Positions 32,919 through 40,027 of a DNA stretch of 44,317 nucleotides are shown here, piece after piece. Source of the DNA: Fibrobacter sp. UWR4 (GTDB lineage Bacteria > Fibrobacterota > Fibrobacteria > Fibrobacterales > Fibrobacteraceae); the NCBI RefSeq assembly GCF_003149045.1, contig NZ_QGDU01000030.1, positions 1 through 44,317 of the forward strand, read 5' to 3'. Both the position numbers and the translations under genes were made by a program. A model generated the notes under the pieces. The model saw nothing but the letters and a program-made list of their open reading frames with translations, ran no database searches and had not been told where the DNA came from. How positions within the stretch are numbered: the stretch's first letter is position 1; the number at the start of each line of letters is the position of its first letter.

Positions 32919-35201
32919 GTGAATAAAAAAATCGTCCTTCTTTCCTTGTGTACCGCTGGTGCACTCCTTACAGCTTGTTCTGACGATCCGTCCTCTCCTA
33001 ACGTAGAACCCAATCTGGGTTATTCTAGCGCGATCGAAGAGCCTATTATCGATCCTATTACGGGTGAAATTATTCCCACCAGTTCTGCTGCAGTCACCGA
33101 TCCCGTCATCGATCCGAATACCGGCGAAATCATTCCCGCAAGTTCTGCAGCATCCGCCCCTATTGTGGATCCGAACAATCCACAACCCATGAGTTCCGCC
33201 GTCGTCCAGCCTGGCATGAGTTCCGCCGTCGTCCAGCCTGGCATGAGTTCTGCCGTCGTCCAGCCGGGCGTAAGCTCCAGCGCAGCAGCCCCCGCGCAGA
33301 GTTCTTCCAGCGGTCTCAAGGATTACAACGACAACCACGCCCCTAAGGAAAGCTACCTGCCCGCAGCAGGCTTCTATTCCAACCTGACAATCCAGCCTCT
33401 CAGCGGAAAGCAGGGCGGCCAGGTCAAGTGTACTTTTGACGGTTCCTTCCCTACCCAGAATTCCGAATCCATTACGGCAGCCAAGCAGATTACCGAAAAC
33501 ACTGTCATCCGCTGTTCTGAATTCTTGAACGGCCAGGCCTTGGATACAACGACCCAGACTTACTTCATAAACGAAAAGGTTTCCATGCCGGTGGTGGCAT
33601 TGACCGTGAATCATCACGACATGTTTGACTCTACCGACGGCCTGTACGCTACCGGCAACCTGACCAACAACGGCGGCGCGGGCGGCATGTGGGGCGGCAT
33701 AGGCGTTGGCGGTGACGACACCAACAACCCCAAGTGTACTGAACCTTGTAAACAGGCCAACTTCTGGAAAGAAGACGAACTCCCCGTTCATGTGGAATTC
33801 TTTGAAAACGGAAGCTCCACCAAGACCAAGAACTGGGAAATCGACGCAGGCATTTCCATTATCGGTAACTACAGCCGTTACAAGCCCAAGAAGAGCGTCG
33901 CCATCAAGATGGACGATTCCCTCTATAACGACAAGAGTCTGAAGTATTCCCTCTTCAAGACCCGTCCGGAAGCCAAACGCTTCAAGAGTTTCAATCTCCG
34001 TAACAACGGTAACCGCTTCTGGACCGACTACGCAGAAGACGCCATGCTCACCAGCCTGATGGAAGGTACCGAAGTGGATTACCAGCGTAGTCGCCAGGTT
34101 GTAGTTTTCTACAACGGCGAATATTTTGGCATCCACGACATGCGTGAACGTTTGAACCGCAGCTTTGCAGAAACCAACTACGGCATCGACAACAAGTCCA
34201 TCAATGTCGTCAAGAACTGCAGCAACGGCGACAAGGGCTATCAAAATGGATGGTGCCCCAGCGGTACCAACGGAGCCTCTGCCAGCGAATTTGCACAGTT
34301 GGTAAACCAAATTACTACCGGCAATTTCGAAGGTGAAAACAACCAGTCCTACAAGCAGGTTTCCGAAAAGTTGAACATGGTCAGCTTTGCCCAGTACATG
34401 ATCGCAGAAATGTACTCCCATAATGGAGACTGGCCGAATAACAATATTCGATTCTGGGGTAGCCCCAACAAAGGCATCCCCTTCAAGGCAATGATGTTCG
34501 ACCTTGACCATGGTTATGGTTTTACTCCGGGTATCATGGACTTTGATGTAGAAAACCAGAACATGTACCAATGGGTATTGGGTAGCGCCACCATGGACAA
34601 CAATGGTGGAAACCAGGGCGGTCAGCAGCCAGGCATGGGCGGCTGGGACATGGGCGGCTTTGGCGGCGGTGCAAATACCACCCTCGGTCAAATGCTCAAG
34701 AAGCTTCTTTCCAATCCCGACTTCAAGCGTCTATTCATCAACCAGGCAAGCATTCTCCTAAACGAATACTTGACTTACGAAAAAGTGCAGAAGGCTTTCC
34801 AGAACATCATGTCCACCATCCCCTCCTCCGAACAGCAGCGAGACGAGCAGAGATGGCCCCGTAACCAGGCAAAATACCACTGGTCCCCGGATGGAAGCGA
34901 CATCATGCAGTTTGCAAGGAACCGCACCGAAACCGTCAAGCAGGAAACCAAGCAGTACTTCGGTCTTTCCGATGAAGTAAGCGTTTCCATCAATGCCAGC
35001 GGAATGGGTTCCGTCCTTGTGGAAGGAACAAAGCTTCCCAGCTCAAACTACAGCGGAAAGTTCTTCAGCGGCACCTCCATGAAAGTTGAGGCTGTTGCAG
35101 GTTCTGGCGCAATATTCATGGGCTGGTCCGACGGTTCTACGGAAAACCCGCGAATCGTGCAGATCAACGGTGCAACCACAATCACCGCACAGTTCAAGTA
35201 A
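32919..35201 (+). CDS. CotH-like lipoprotein with Ser-rich linkers and C-terminal InlB-like repeat
   Basis: The start is GTG 32919 with CAGAGG upstream; 760 residues. The signal peptide ends in lipobox LTAC, so it is a surface lipoprotein. A low-complexity Pro/Ser/Ala linker follows (about 30-135) with DPITGEIIP/DPNTGEIIP repeats and three exact 9-residue MSSAVVQPG-type repeats. The CotH kinase-like domain (about 225-620) shows IDAGISIIGNYSRYKPKKS, FNLRNNGNRFWTDYAED, GEYFGIHDMRERLNRSF, with the metal-binding MFDLDHGYG (Asp about 528 and 530). Two Gly-rich insertions occur (GGMWGGIGVGG; GMGGWDMGGFGGG). The last 75 residues resemble a divergent InlB B-repeat (FMGWSDGSTENPRI). CotH is a spore-coat protein kinase in Bacillus, whereas Fibrobacter does not sporulate. 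Confidence 0.88.
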   Translation: MNKKIVLLSLCTAGALLTACSDDPSSPNVEPNLGYSSAIEEPIIDPITGEIIPTSSAAVTDPVIDPNTGEIIPASSAASAPIVDPNNPQPMSSAVVQPGMSSAVVQPGMSSAVVQPGVSSSAAAPAQSSSSGLKDYNDNHAPKESYLPAAGFYSNLTIQPLSGKQGGQVKCTFDGSFPTQNSESITAAKQITENTVIRCSEFLNGQALDTTTQTYFINEKVSMPVVALTVNHHDMFDSTDGLYATGNLTNNGGAGGMWGGIGVGGDDTNNPKCTEPCKQANFWKEDELPVHVEFFENGSSTKTKNWEIDAGISIIGNYSRYKPKKSVAIKMDDSLYNDKSLKYSLFKTRPEAKRFKSFNLRNNGNRFWTDYAEDAMLTSLMEGTEVDYQRSRQVVVFYNGEYFGIHDMRERLNRSFAETNYGIDNKSINVVKNCSNGDKGYQNGWCPSGTNGASASEFAQLVNQITTGNFEGENNQSYKQVSEKLNMVSFAQYMIAEMYSHNGDWPNNNIRFWGSPNKGIPFKAMMFDLDHGYGFTPGIMDFDVENQNMYQWVLGSATMDNNGGNQGGQQPGMGGWDMGGFGGGANTTLGQMLKKLLSNPDFKRLFINQASILLNEYLTYEKVQKAFQNIMSTIPSSEQQRDEQRWPRNQAKYHWSPDGSDIMQFARNRTETVKQETKQYFGLSDEVSVSINASGMGSVLVEGTKLPSSNYSGKFFSGTSMKVEAVAGSGAIFMGWSDGSTENPRIVQINGATTITAQFK
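33189..33269 (+). repeat. Three 27-bp tandem repeats in the linker
   Basis: Starts at 33189, 33216 and 33243, each coding for MSSAVVQPG (the third ends V/S-variant). Copies one and two are identical, copy three differs by a few third-base changes. Such repeats are prone to copy-number change. Confidence 0.9.
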
Positions 35202-35229
35202 GCAGCAACGATTTTCCTCCTAACCCCCA

Positions 35230-35265
35230 GACCTGCGACCTTCACGGAAGCAGGTCATTTTTTTT
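35230..35265 (+). terminator. Intrinsic terminator of CotH-like gene
   Basis: GACCTGC-gaccttcacggaa-GCAGGTC followed by ATTTTTTTT. Confidence 0.85.
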
Positions 35266-35400
35266 GATATTCTAATGATTTTTTTTCGCGACTCTCGCTT
35301 GCGGGGTTTTAGAGGGTGAGTGAAAACACACCCCCTAGGAAAGGGGGTAGCGAACAACATGGTGTGAGCGAGGGGGACTTTTCCCCCGCCAAAATTTTGT
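35266..35400. other. Dyad-rich intergenic region before PPi-PFK
   Basis: No gene. Two short dyads with G5/C5 arms lie here: CCCCCT-aggaa-AGGGGG (about 35333-35347) and GGGGGAC-tttt-CCCCC (about 35374-35390), separated by TAGCGAACAAC. They resemble mobile dispersed dyads more than regulatory sites. Confidence 0.45.
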
Positions 35401-35413
35401 TATATTTTATGCG
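35401..35413 (+). promoter_or_regulatory. TAnnTTT promoter element of PPi-PFK
   Basis: TATATTTTATGCG on the plus strand, 57 bases before the ATG at 35470. Confidence 0.5.
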
Positions 35414-35469
35414 TAGATTTTTTAACCCGCCCGCTTTTTTTGTGGGCTTAAATCCAAAAGGAAGAAACA

Positions 35470-37143
35470 ATGGCTGACAATCTGTCCGTCCTCGGCAAGG
35501 CTCGTAAGGCCTACCAGCCGAAACTCCCCGTCGCTCTCCGCAAGGGCGCTCTCAATGTGGCACTCAACAAGGGTAAGGCTACCGAATCCGTCTCTGATCA
35601 GAAGAAGATCAAGGCTCTGTTCCCCAACACCTACGGTGCTCCCTACATTCAGCTCAAGGCTGGCAAGGCTGCTGCCGCTGCCAAGGCTTTGAACGTTGGC
35701 GTTGTTCTTTCTGGCGGTCAGGCACCTGGTGGCCACAACGTTATCGCTGGTCTCTTCGACGGTATCAAGTCCATCAACAAGTCCTCCAAGCTTCTCGGCT
35801 TCCTCGGCGGTCCGTCTGGCCTCGAAAACGGCAAGTTCATCGTGATCAACGAAAAGATCATGGACTCCTACCGCAACACTGGTGGTTTCGACATCATCCA
35901 GTCCGGCCGTACTAAGCTGGAAACTGAAGAACAGTTCAAGAAGTGCATGGCTGTTGCCAAGGCTCAGAAGCTGGACGCTATCGTCATCATCGGCGGTGAC
36001 GACTCCAACACCAACGCTGCTGTTCTCGGTGAATACTTCCAGGCTAACGGCGCTTCCTGCGTTGTTTGCGGCTGCCCCAAGACCATCGACGGCGACCTCA
36101 AGAACGAATACATCGAAACCTCCTTCGGTTTCGACACCGCTGTGAAGACCTACTCTGAACTCATCGGCAACATCATGCGCGATGCCAACTCCGCTCAGAA
36201 GTACTGGCACTTCATCAAGCTCATGGGCCGTTCCGCTTCTCACATTGCACTCGAAGCTGCTCTCCAGACCCATCCGAACATCTGCTTGATCTCTGAAGAA
36301 GTCAAGGCTAAGAAGATGAAGCTGAAGCAGGTCATCAAGTACGTTGCAGACATCGTTGCTGCACGTGCTGCTGACGGCAAGAACTTCGGTGTTGCTTTGA
36401 TTCCGGAAGGCCTCCTGGAATTCATCCCGGATGTTGGCGTTCTCATTTCCGAACTTTCCGAAGCTCTCGCTCATCACGAAAAGGAAGTCGAAGGTCTCGA
36501 CACCGCTGCTAAGGTTGAAAAGCTCTGCAAGTGGGTTTCCAAGGCTTCTGCTGAAGTTCTCGTTTCCCTCCCGGCATTCGTTCAGGCTCAGCTCATGCTG
36601 GACCGCGACTCCCACGGTAACGTTCAGGTTTCCCTCATCGAAACCGAAAAGCTCATCATCGACATGGTGAAGAGCGAACTCAAGAGCCGCAAGAACTTCA
36701 AGGGCAAGTTCTCCGCTCTCAACCACTTCTTCGGTTACGAAGGCCGTTGCGCAGCTCCGTCCAACTTCGACGCTGACTACTGCTACAGCCTGGGCTACAC
36801 CGCTTCCGTTCTCGCTTTCAACAAGATGAACGGCTACATGAGCTCTGTCCGCGACCTGACCAAGGGTATCGAAAAGTGGACCGCTGGTGGCATTCCTATC
36901 ACCATGATGATGAACATGGAACGTCGTCACGGTGCAGACAAGCCGGTTATCCAGAAGGCTCTCGTTGTTCTCGACGGTGCTCCGTTCAAGTTCTTTGCTG
37001 CTAACCGCGAAGAATGGGCCAAGACTGAATCCTACACCTATCCGGGTCCGATCCAGTACTGGGGTCCGTCCGAAGTTTGCGACGTCACCAACTTCACCAT
37101 CAAGCTGGAACGCGGCGCAATGAAGGTTAAGAAAGGCAAGTAA
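35470..37143 (+). CDS. pfp: PPi-dependent 6-phosphofructokinase
   Basis: Phosphorylates fructose-6-phosphate using pyrophosphate in glycolysis, and is reversible. The 557-residue length matches the long-type PPi enzymes. It has VVLSGGQAPGGHNVIAGL near the N-terminus. The nucleotide/PPi loop is GGDDSN (175-180), with Asp where ATP enzymes have Gly, the feature of PPi specificity. The catalytic segment is PKTIDGDL (about 203-210), then MGRSASH and EGLLEFIPD. The start has a GGAAG site 6 bases upstream. Codon use is extremely biased, as for a highly expressed glycolytic gene. The +1 frame stays open past the stop (TAA 37141-37143) and encodes a Lys/Ala-rich tail. Confidence 0.95.
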   Translation: MADNLSVLGKARKAYQPKLPVALRKGALNVALNKGKATESVSDQKKIKALFPNTYGAPYIQLKAGKAAAAAKALNVGVVLSGGQAPGGHNVIAGLFDGIKSINKSSKLLGFLGGPSGLENGKFIVINEKIMDSYRNTGGFDIIQSGRTKLETEEQFKKCMAVAKAQKLDAIVIIGGDDSNTNAAVLGEYFQANGASCVVCGCPKTIDGDLKNEYIETSFGFDTAVKTYSELIGNIMRDANSAQKYWHFIKLMGRSASHIALEAALQTHPNICLISEEVKAKKMKLKQVIKYVADIVAARAADGKNFGVALIPEGLLEFIPDVGVLISELSEALAHHEKEVEGLDTAAKVEKLCKWVSKASAEVLVSLPAFVQAQLMLDRDSHGNVQVSLIETEKLIIDMVKSELKSRKNFKGKFSALNHFFGYEGRCAAPSNFDADYCYSLGYTASVLAFNKMNGYMSSVRDLTKGIEKWTAGGIPITMMMNMERRHGADKPVIQKALVVLDGAPFKFFAANREEWAKTESYTYPGPIQYWGPSEVCDVTNFTIKLERGAMKVKKGK

Positions 37144-37240
37144 AGCGCGGGTGCTTGCACACGCATTTTCTTGCCGCAAAACCTGCGCTGCAAAGCAGCG
37201 CCAGGTTGCTGCTGCTAAGAAGCCCGCTAAGAAAAAGTAA
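37142..37240 (+). other. Lys/Ala-rich tail in the +1 frame after PPi-PFK
   Basis: From the PPi-PFK stop, the +1 frame reads on for about 32 codons and ends ...AAAKKPAKKK (stop 37238-37240). The stretch between is less biased (KARVLAHAFSCRKTCAAKQRQV). It could be a decayed C-terminal extension of the enzyme, since a single indel would join it. No start codon or ribosome-binding site supports a separate gene. Confidence 0.4.
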
Positions 37241-37308
37241 TTGTTGCGGTCACAGTCGATTAATAGCAGGCAACTGCAGGTTAAGTTCGGCGCGGCCTAC
37301 ACAAGCTT

Positions 37309-37351
37309 AAAGAAAGGTTCCCTCGCTACGGCGCGGGAGCCTTTCTTTTTT
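37309..37351 (+). terminator. Intrinsic terminator of PPi-PFK
   Basis: AAAGAAAGGTTCCC ... GGGAGCCTTTCTTTTTT: long stem with one mismatch, ending in T6, about 170 bases after the PPi-PFK stop. Confidence 0.88.
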
Positions 37352-37407
37352 GAAGATCGCTTACCTTTCGGCATTTTTAAGCATTTCAAGGGCGTTTTTT
37401 CGGTGAA

Positions 37408-37634
37408 CAAAGGACTAAACTTTCATTTTTTAGATTTTAGTCCTTTGCCGAACAGCATTTTTTCAAGAAAACGCAACAGACCAGCCTCCAACAAAGGACC
37501 ATTTCTTTATTGAAGCTCATTTTAGTCCTTTTTTTATACAAGATTTCCCTGACACGCCTCACATTACATCACATACAACGTAACAAAGCGACATTTTCAG
37601 AGGACCAAATTATCATTAATTTCAATTTGGTCCT
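37408..37634. repeat. Array of three AAGGAC hairpins
   Basis: Three successive dyads share an AAGGAC/GTCCTT arm. The first is CAAAGGACTAAA/TTTAGTCCTTTG (37408-37447, 12-bp perfect). The second is AAAGGAC/GTCCTTT (37493-37531), followed by a T-run. The third is AGGACCAAATT/AATTTGGTCCT (37601-37634, 11-bp perfect). Their arms differ outside the core, so they are not simple duplications. They fill the space between the PPi-PFK terminator and the OhrR promoter; function unknown. Confidence 0.75.
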
Positions 37635-37655
37635 TTCTCACTACAAAAAATTGTG

Positions 37656-37685
37656 TCGCATGCGATTTAATTTTATCGCACACGA
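37656..37685 (+). promoter_or_regulatory. Paired operator of the OhrR/MarR operon
   Basis: TCGCATGCGA (37656-37665, a perfect palindrome) and TCGCACACGA (37676-37685) share the pattern TCGCAnnCGA. Their centres are 20 bases, about two helical turns, apart. They lie just before the TATATTT element at 37696, so a repressor bound there would block the promoter. MarR/OhrR regulators usually bind such dyads and repress their own gene. Confidence 0.65.
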
Positions 37686-37695
37686 TATATTTTAC

Positions 37696-37702
37696 TATAT
37701 TT
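37696..37702 (+). promoter_or_regulatory. TAnnTTT promoter element of OhrR/MarR operon
   Basis: TATATTT followed by ACCC, 31 bases before the ATG at 37734 and directly after the operator pair. Confidence 0.5.
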
Positions 37703-37733
37703 ACCCACAAAGAAATTCTTTACTATTAGAACT

Positions 37734-38168
37734 ATGCACGAATCTTTGAAACTGGACAATCAACTTTGCTTTAGGCTTTATACGGCCTCCCGCCTAGTGA
37801 CGCAGGCTTACCGCCCGTTGCTGGACAAGTTGAAAATTACCTACCCGCAATACCTGGTCATGCTGATCCTGTGGGAAAGCGACAACGTATGCATCAGCAC
37901 CATAACGGAACGCTTGCTGCTCGAAACAAACACCGTTACTCCCCTGCTGAAGCGCATGGAAGACCTGGGCCTCATCAAGCGCATGCCTAGCAAAGAAGAT
38001 GCACGCCAGAAGATTATCAGCCTCACGACAAAAGGCAGAAAACTGCAAGACAAGGCGAAAGAAGTCCCCACCTGCCTAGTCAGCGAAATGGCAAAAAGAA
38101 ATGTCGACTTGCAAGGTCTCAGTTCCATAACCCCTATTCTCGACAATTTAATTCACGCACTTCAATAA
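37734..38168 (+). CDS. OhrR/MarR-family transcriptional regulator
   Basis: A 144-residue winged-helix repressor. The N-terminus LKLDNQLCFRLYTASRLVTQAYRP is the OhrR signature, with the single peroxide-sensing Cys at position 12 and conserved Tyr at 16. This is followed by YPQYLVMLILWE, the recognition-helix region TVTPLLKRMEDLGLI and the wing with KEDARQKIISLTTKGR. OhrR proteins sense organic hydroperoxides by oxidation of that Cys and normally control ohr. Here no ohr gene follows. Instead a small Cys protein, a membrane protein and an acyltransferase follow, so the regulon appears different. Paired dyads overlap its promoter. Confidence 0.92.
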   Translation: MHESLKLDNQLCFRLYTASRLVTQAYRPLLDKLKITYPQYLVMLILWESDNVCISTITERLLLETNTVTPLLKRMEDLGLIKRMPSKEDARQKIISLTTKGRKLQDKAKEVPTCLVSEMAKRNVDLQGLSSITPILDNLIHALQ

Positions 38169-38181
38169 AAGGAGAAGAATC

Positions 38182-38352
38182 ATGGCTTGCGCAAACTGCA
38201 AAATTAGAGCTCAATACGACAAGAATCCCAAGTCCGTCATCGGCCGTCTTTGGCATTTTCACACCAAGTTCTGCCCAGGTTTTAAGGCATACCTGAAAAG
38301 CCTCAGTGACGAAGAACGTGCAGAAATCTGCGCCAAGTACGACATCAAGTAA
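38182..38352 (+). CDS. Small conserved-looking Cys protein (56 aa)
   Basis: MACANCKIRAQYDKNPKSVI and on to KYDIK, 56 residues, with a strong AAAAGGAG site 8 bases upstream and only 13 bases between it and the OhrR stop. It has CANC near the N-terminus and two more Cys (FCPG and ICAK), a basic and aromatic centre (GRLWHFHTKFCPGFKAYLKSL) and an acidic helix. It could bind a metal or act as a thiol switch. I recall similar small proteins in other anaerobes, but cannot name a family. The partnership with a thiol-based repressor suggests an oxidative-stress role. Confidence 0.82.
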   Translation: MACANCKIRAQYDKNPKSVIGRLWHFHTKFCPGFKAYLKSLSDEERAEICAKYDIK

Positions 38353-38431
38353 CCGCGACTCGCTAGCTATTCGCAAAATCAACTGCAAACTTATTCATAA
38401 TCCCACCGGCGAGCCCCAAGGAGCCCCGCCT

Positions 38432-38686
38432 GTGAAAAAAGTCCTCCAGAAAATCAAGGAACAGTTAGCCAAATTGTCCTTCAGGACCGGCGTCATTGTC
38501 CTGTTTCTCTGCATCCCCTGCTACATTTTTTCCTTCGCCCAGATGGCGCTGGATATCGATGCAGCTGTCAAAGGCGTTCTTTGGGTAATTTTCTTCGGGC
38601 TTGCCAAAACGTTCCAATACGGAGGCCTAACCATCCTTGGCGTGGAAGGCGTAAAGCGGCTTAAGGCTAAATTCAAGAAGCGCTAA
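38432..38686 (+). CDS. Small membrane protein with two TM segments
   Basis: The start is chosen as GTG 38432 with a GAG just before it. The long upstream ORF overlaps the small Cys protein and reads like non-coding sequence. The 84-residue product has an amphipathic basic N-terminus (KKVLQKIKEQLAKL), two hydrophobic helices (about 19-39 and 43-63), then a basic tail (EGVKRLKAKFKKR). It resembles the suffix domain found at the end of some transporters, but this is weak. It is the third gene of the OhrR transcription unit. Confidence 0.7.
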   Translation: MKKVLQKIKEQLAKLSFRTGVIVLFLCIPCYIFSFAQMALDIDAAVKGVLWVIFFGLAKTFQYGGLTILGVEGVKRLKAKFKKR

Positions 38687-38712
38687 TCAACATTTTTTCT
38701 AATTTGCTATTC

Positions 38713-39939
38713 ATGGACAAATCCAGAGCATCAACAGAAGCACCCTCTGCTGAATCCCTTGGCAAAACAAGCCCCAAAGAATGTTGCAAACGAGAAATCT
38801 ACGCGGACTTACTTCGCATTATAGCCGCCTTTACGGTCGTTTTCCAACACACGGTTACATCCGTCTGGTATACGGTTCCTGTGGATTCTAGCGATTTTGC
38901 GGCTTTAAACTTCTTGAATAGCTTGAGCAGGTTCGGCGTTGGCGTGTTCATCATGATCAGCGGAGCATTCATGCTTTCGCCCAAGTACCCGCACCCGCCA
39001 GAGAAAATCTTAAAGCACAACCTCCCCCGCACTTTGATCCCCCTAGTATTCTGGGTCATTTTCTACGGCGTCGTAGAACAGATTAACGTGAATATCGCTG
39101 ACGGAAGTTTTGCTGCGGGTGATATCGCAGGCATCGTCACGGATGTGCTGTCAGCCCCACTCCTCCTGTTTACAAAACCCGCAGGACATCTCTGGTTCTT
39201 ATACACCATCGCAGGTCTCTACATCCTGACGCCGCCCCTTCGGGTCTTTACCGAACACGCCTCCCGCAAGATGGTTCTTTACGTCATCGGGATTTTCTTT
39301 GCCTTCGGGCTACTGCTCCCTACGGCAAGTCACCTGCTGGCAAAGTTCGCCGACTTTAACCTGTACAAGAACATCAGCATTCAGGGAGCCACCTCCTTCG
39401 TGGGCTTCTACCTGACAGGATACTACATCGCGAACTTCGGGGTAAGCGCTAGAGCCCGCAAGCTTTTGTATGGAGCGGGACTAGCCTCGTGGATTGTGGC
39501 ATTCGTTGCCGCCACCTACATTAGCGAACTTCACGACGCACCCAACGAATACTTTTTCGGGAACTTCAGGCCAACAACCTACCTGATGGCAGCGGGAATA
39601 TTTGCGGCCATGCGGGCGGCCTTCAGCAAGGAATCCCGCGACGTACAATCCCGCGACGTACAATCCGATAACGTACAATCCCGCGAACAGTCCAATGCGC
39701 AAAGTCGCAAGATAATTCTCCGGAAGGTCACAAACATCGCCTTGAATTTTTCCGGATGCATGATGGGCGTATACCTCATTCACCCGCTGTTCATCAAAGC
39801 CTTCTACGGCCTTCACTTGACGGTGCTGGAGCCCCACCCCATCATTACCGCACCTATAGCAGCAGTGGTTTTCTTCCTGCTATCACTTGCCGTTGTATAC
39901 GCCTTCCGGAAAATTCCAGGCATCAAGAAAATTCTATAG
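38713..39939 (+). CDS. Membrane acyltransferase (acyltransferase family 3, OafA/WecH-like)
   Basis: About 408 residues from ATG 38713 (MDKSRASTEAPS); TTG 38704 is a poor alternative. Ten or so hydrophobic segments fit the acyltransferase-3 fold. The first helix holds YADLLRIIAAFTVVFQHTV, matching the R-x10-H catalytic motif. A later part contains GHLWFLYTIAGLYILTP. It would O-acetylate or otherwise acylate a sugar in the envelope. A repeat-encoded cytoplasmic stretch (ESRDVQSRDVQSDNVQ) sits between the last helices. It is the last gene of the OhrR transcription unit (27 bases after the previous gene), with a terminator after it. Confidence 0.9.
   Translation: MDKSRASTEAPSAESLGKTSPKECCKREIYADLLRIIAAFTVVFQHTVTSVWYTVPVDSSDFAALNFLNSLSRFGVGVFIMISGAFMLSPKYPHPPEKILKHNLPRTLIPLVFWVIFYGVVEQINVNIADGSFAAGDIAGIVTDVLSAPLLLFTKPAGHLWFLYTIAGLYILTPPLRVFTEHASRKMVLYVIGIFFAFGLLLPTASHLLAKFADFNLYKNISIQGATSFVGFYLTGYYIANFGVSARARKLLYGAGLASWIVAFVAATYISELHDAPNEYFFGNFRPTTYLMAAGIFAAMRAAFSKESRDVQSRDVQSDNVQSREQSNAQSRKIILRKVTNIALNFSGCMMGVYLIHPLFIKAFYGLHLTVLEPHPIITAPIAAVVFFLLSLAVVYAFRKIPGIKKIL
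39634..39690 (+). repeat. 15-bp tandem repeat inside acyltransferase
   Basis: TCCCGCGACGTACAA is repeated exactly at 39634 and 39649, with a diverged third copy at 39664 and a partial fourth. They encode SRDVQ-type pentapeptides in a soluble loop. Multiples of 15 keep the frame. Confidence 0.85.
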
Positions 39940-39948
39940 CCGACAGTC

Positions 39949-39979
39949 ACCCTGATGAATATCAGGGTCTGCGTTTTTA
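39949..39979 (+). terminator. Intrinsic terminator of OhrR operon
   Basis: ACCCTGAT-gaat-ATCAGGGT followed by CTGCGTTTTTA, 10 bases after the acyltransferase stop. Confidence 0.8.
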
Positions 39980-40027
39980 TTCTAGATGGGAATGCGGATG
40001 CAGACATTCGTCAACATGACGTTCTGA

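Noticed and set aside
32862-34691. Antisense 609-codon ORF over the CotH-like gene
   Set aside because: Repetitive shadow of the Ser-rich linker region, no support for translation.
35422-37179. Antisense 585-codon ORF over PPi-PFK
   Set aside because: Same codon-bias effect on a highly expressed gene; the translation has no domain or signal.
37408-37634. CRISPR array
   Set aside because: The three repeats are inverted dyads of different sequence with irregular spacing and no cas genes; not direct repeats with spacers.
38306-38431. N-terminal extension of the small 2-TM protein
   Set aside because: It overlaps the small Cys protein's end in another frame and reads as unbiased sequence; a GTG with a plausible ribosome-binding site lies at 38432.
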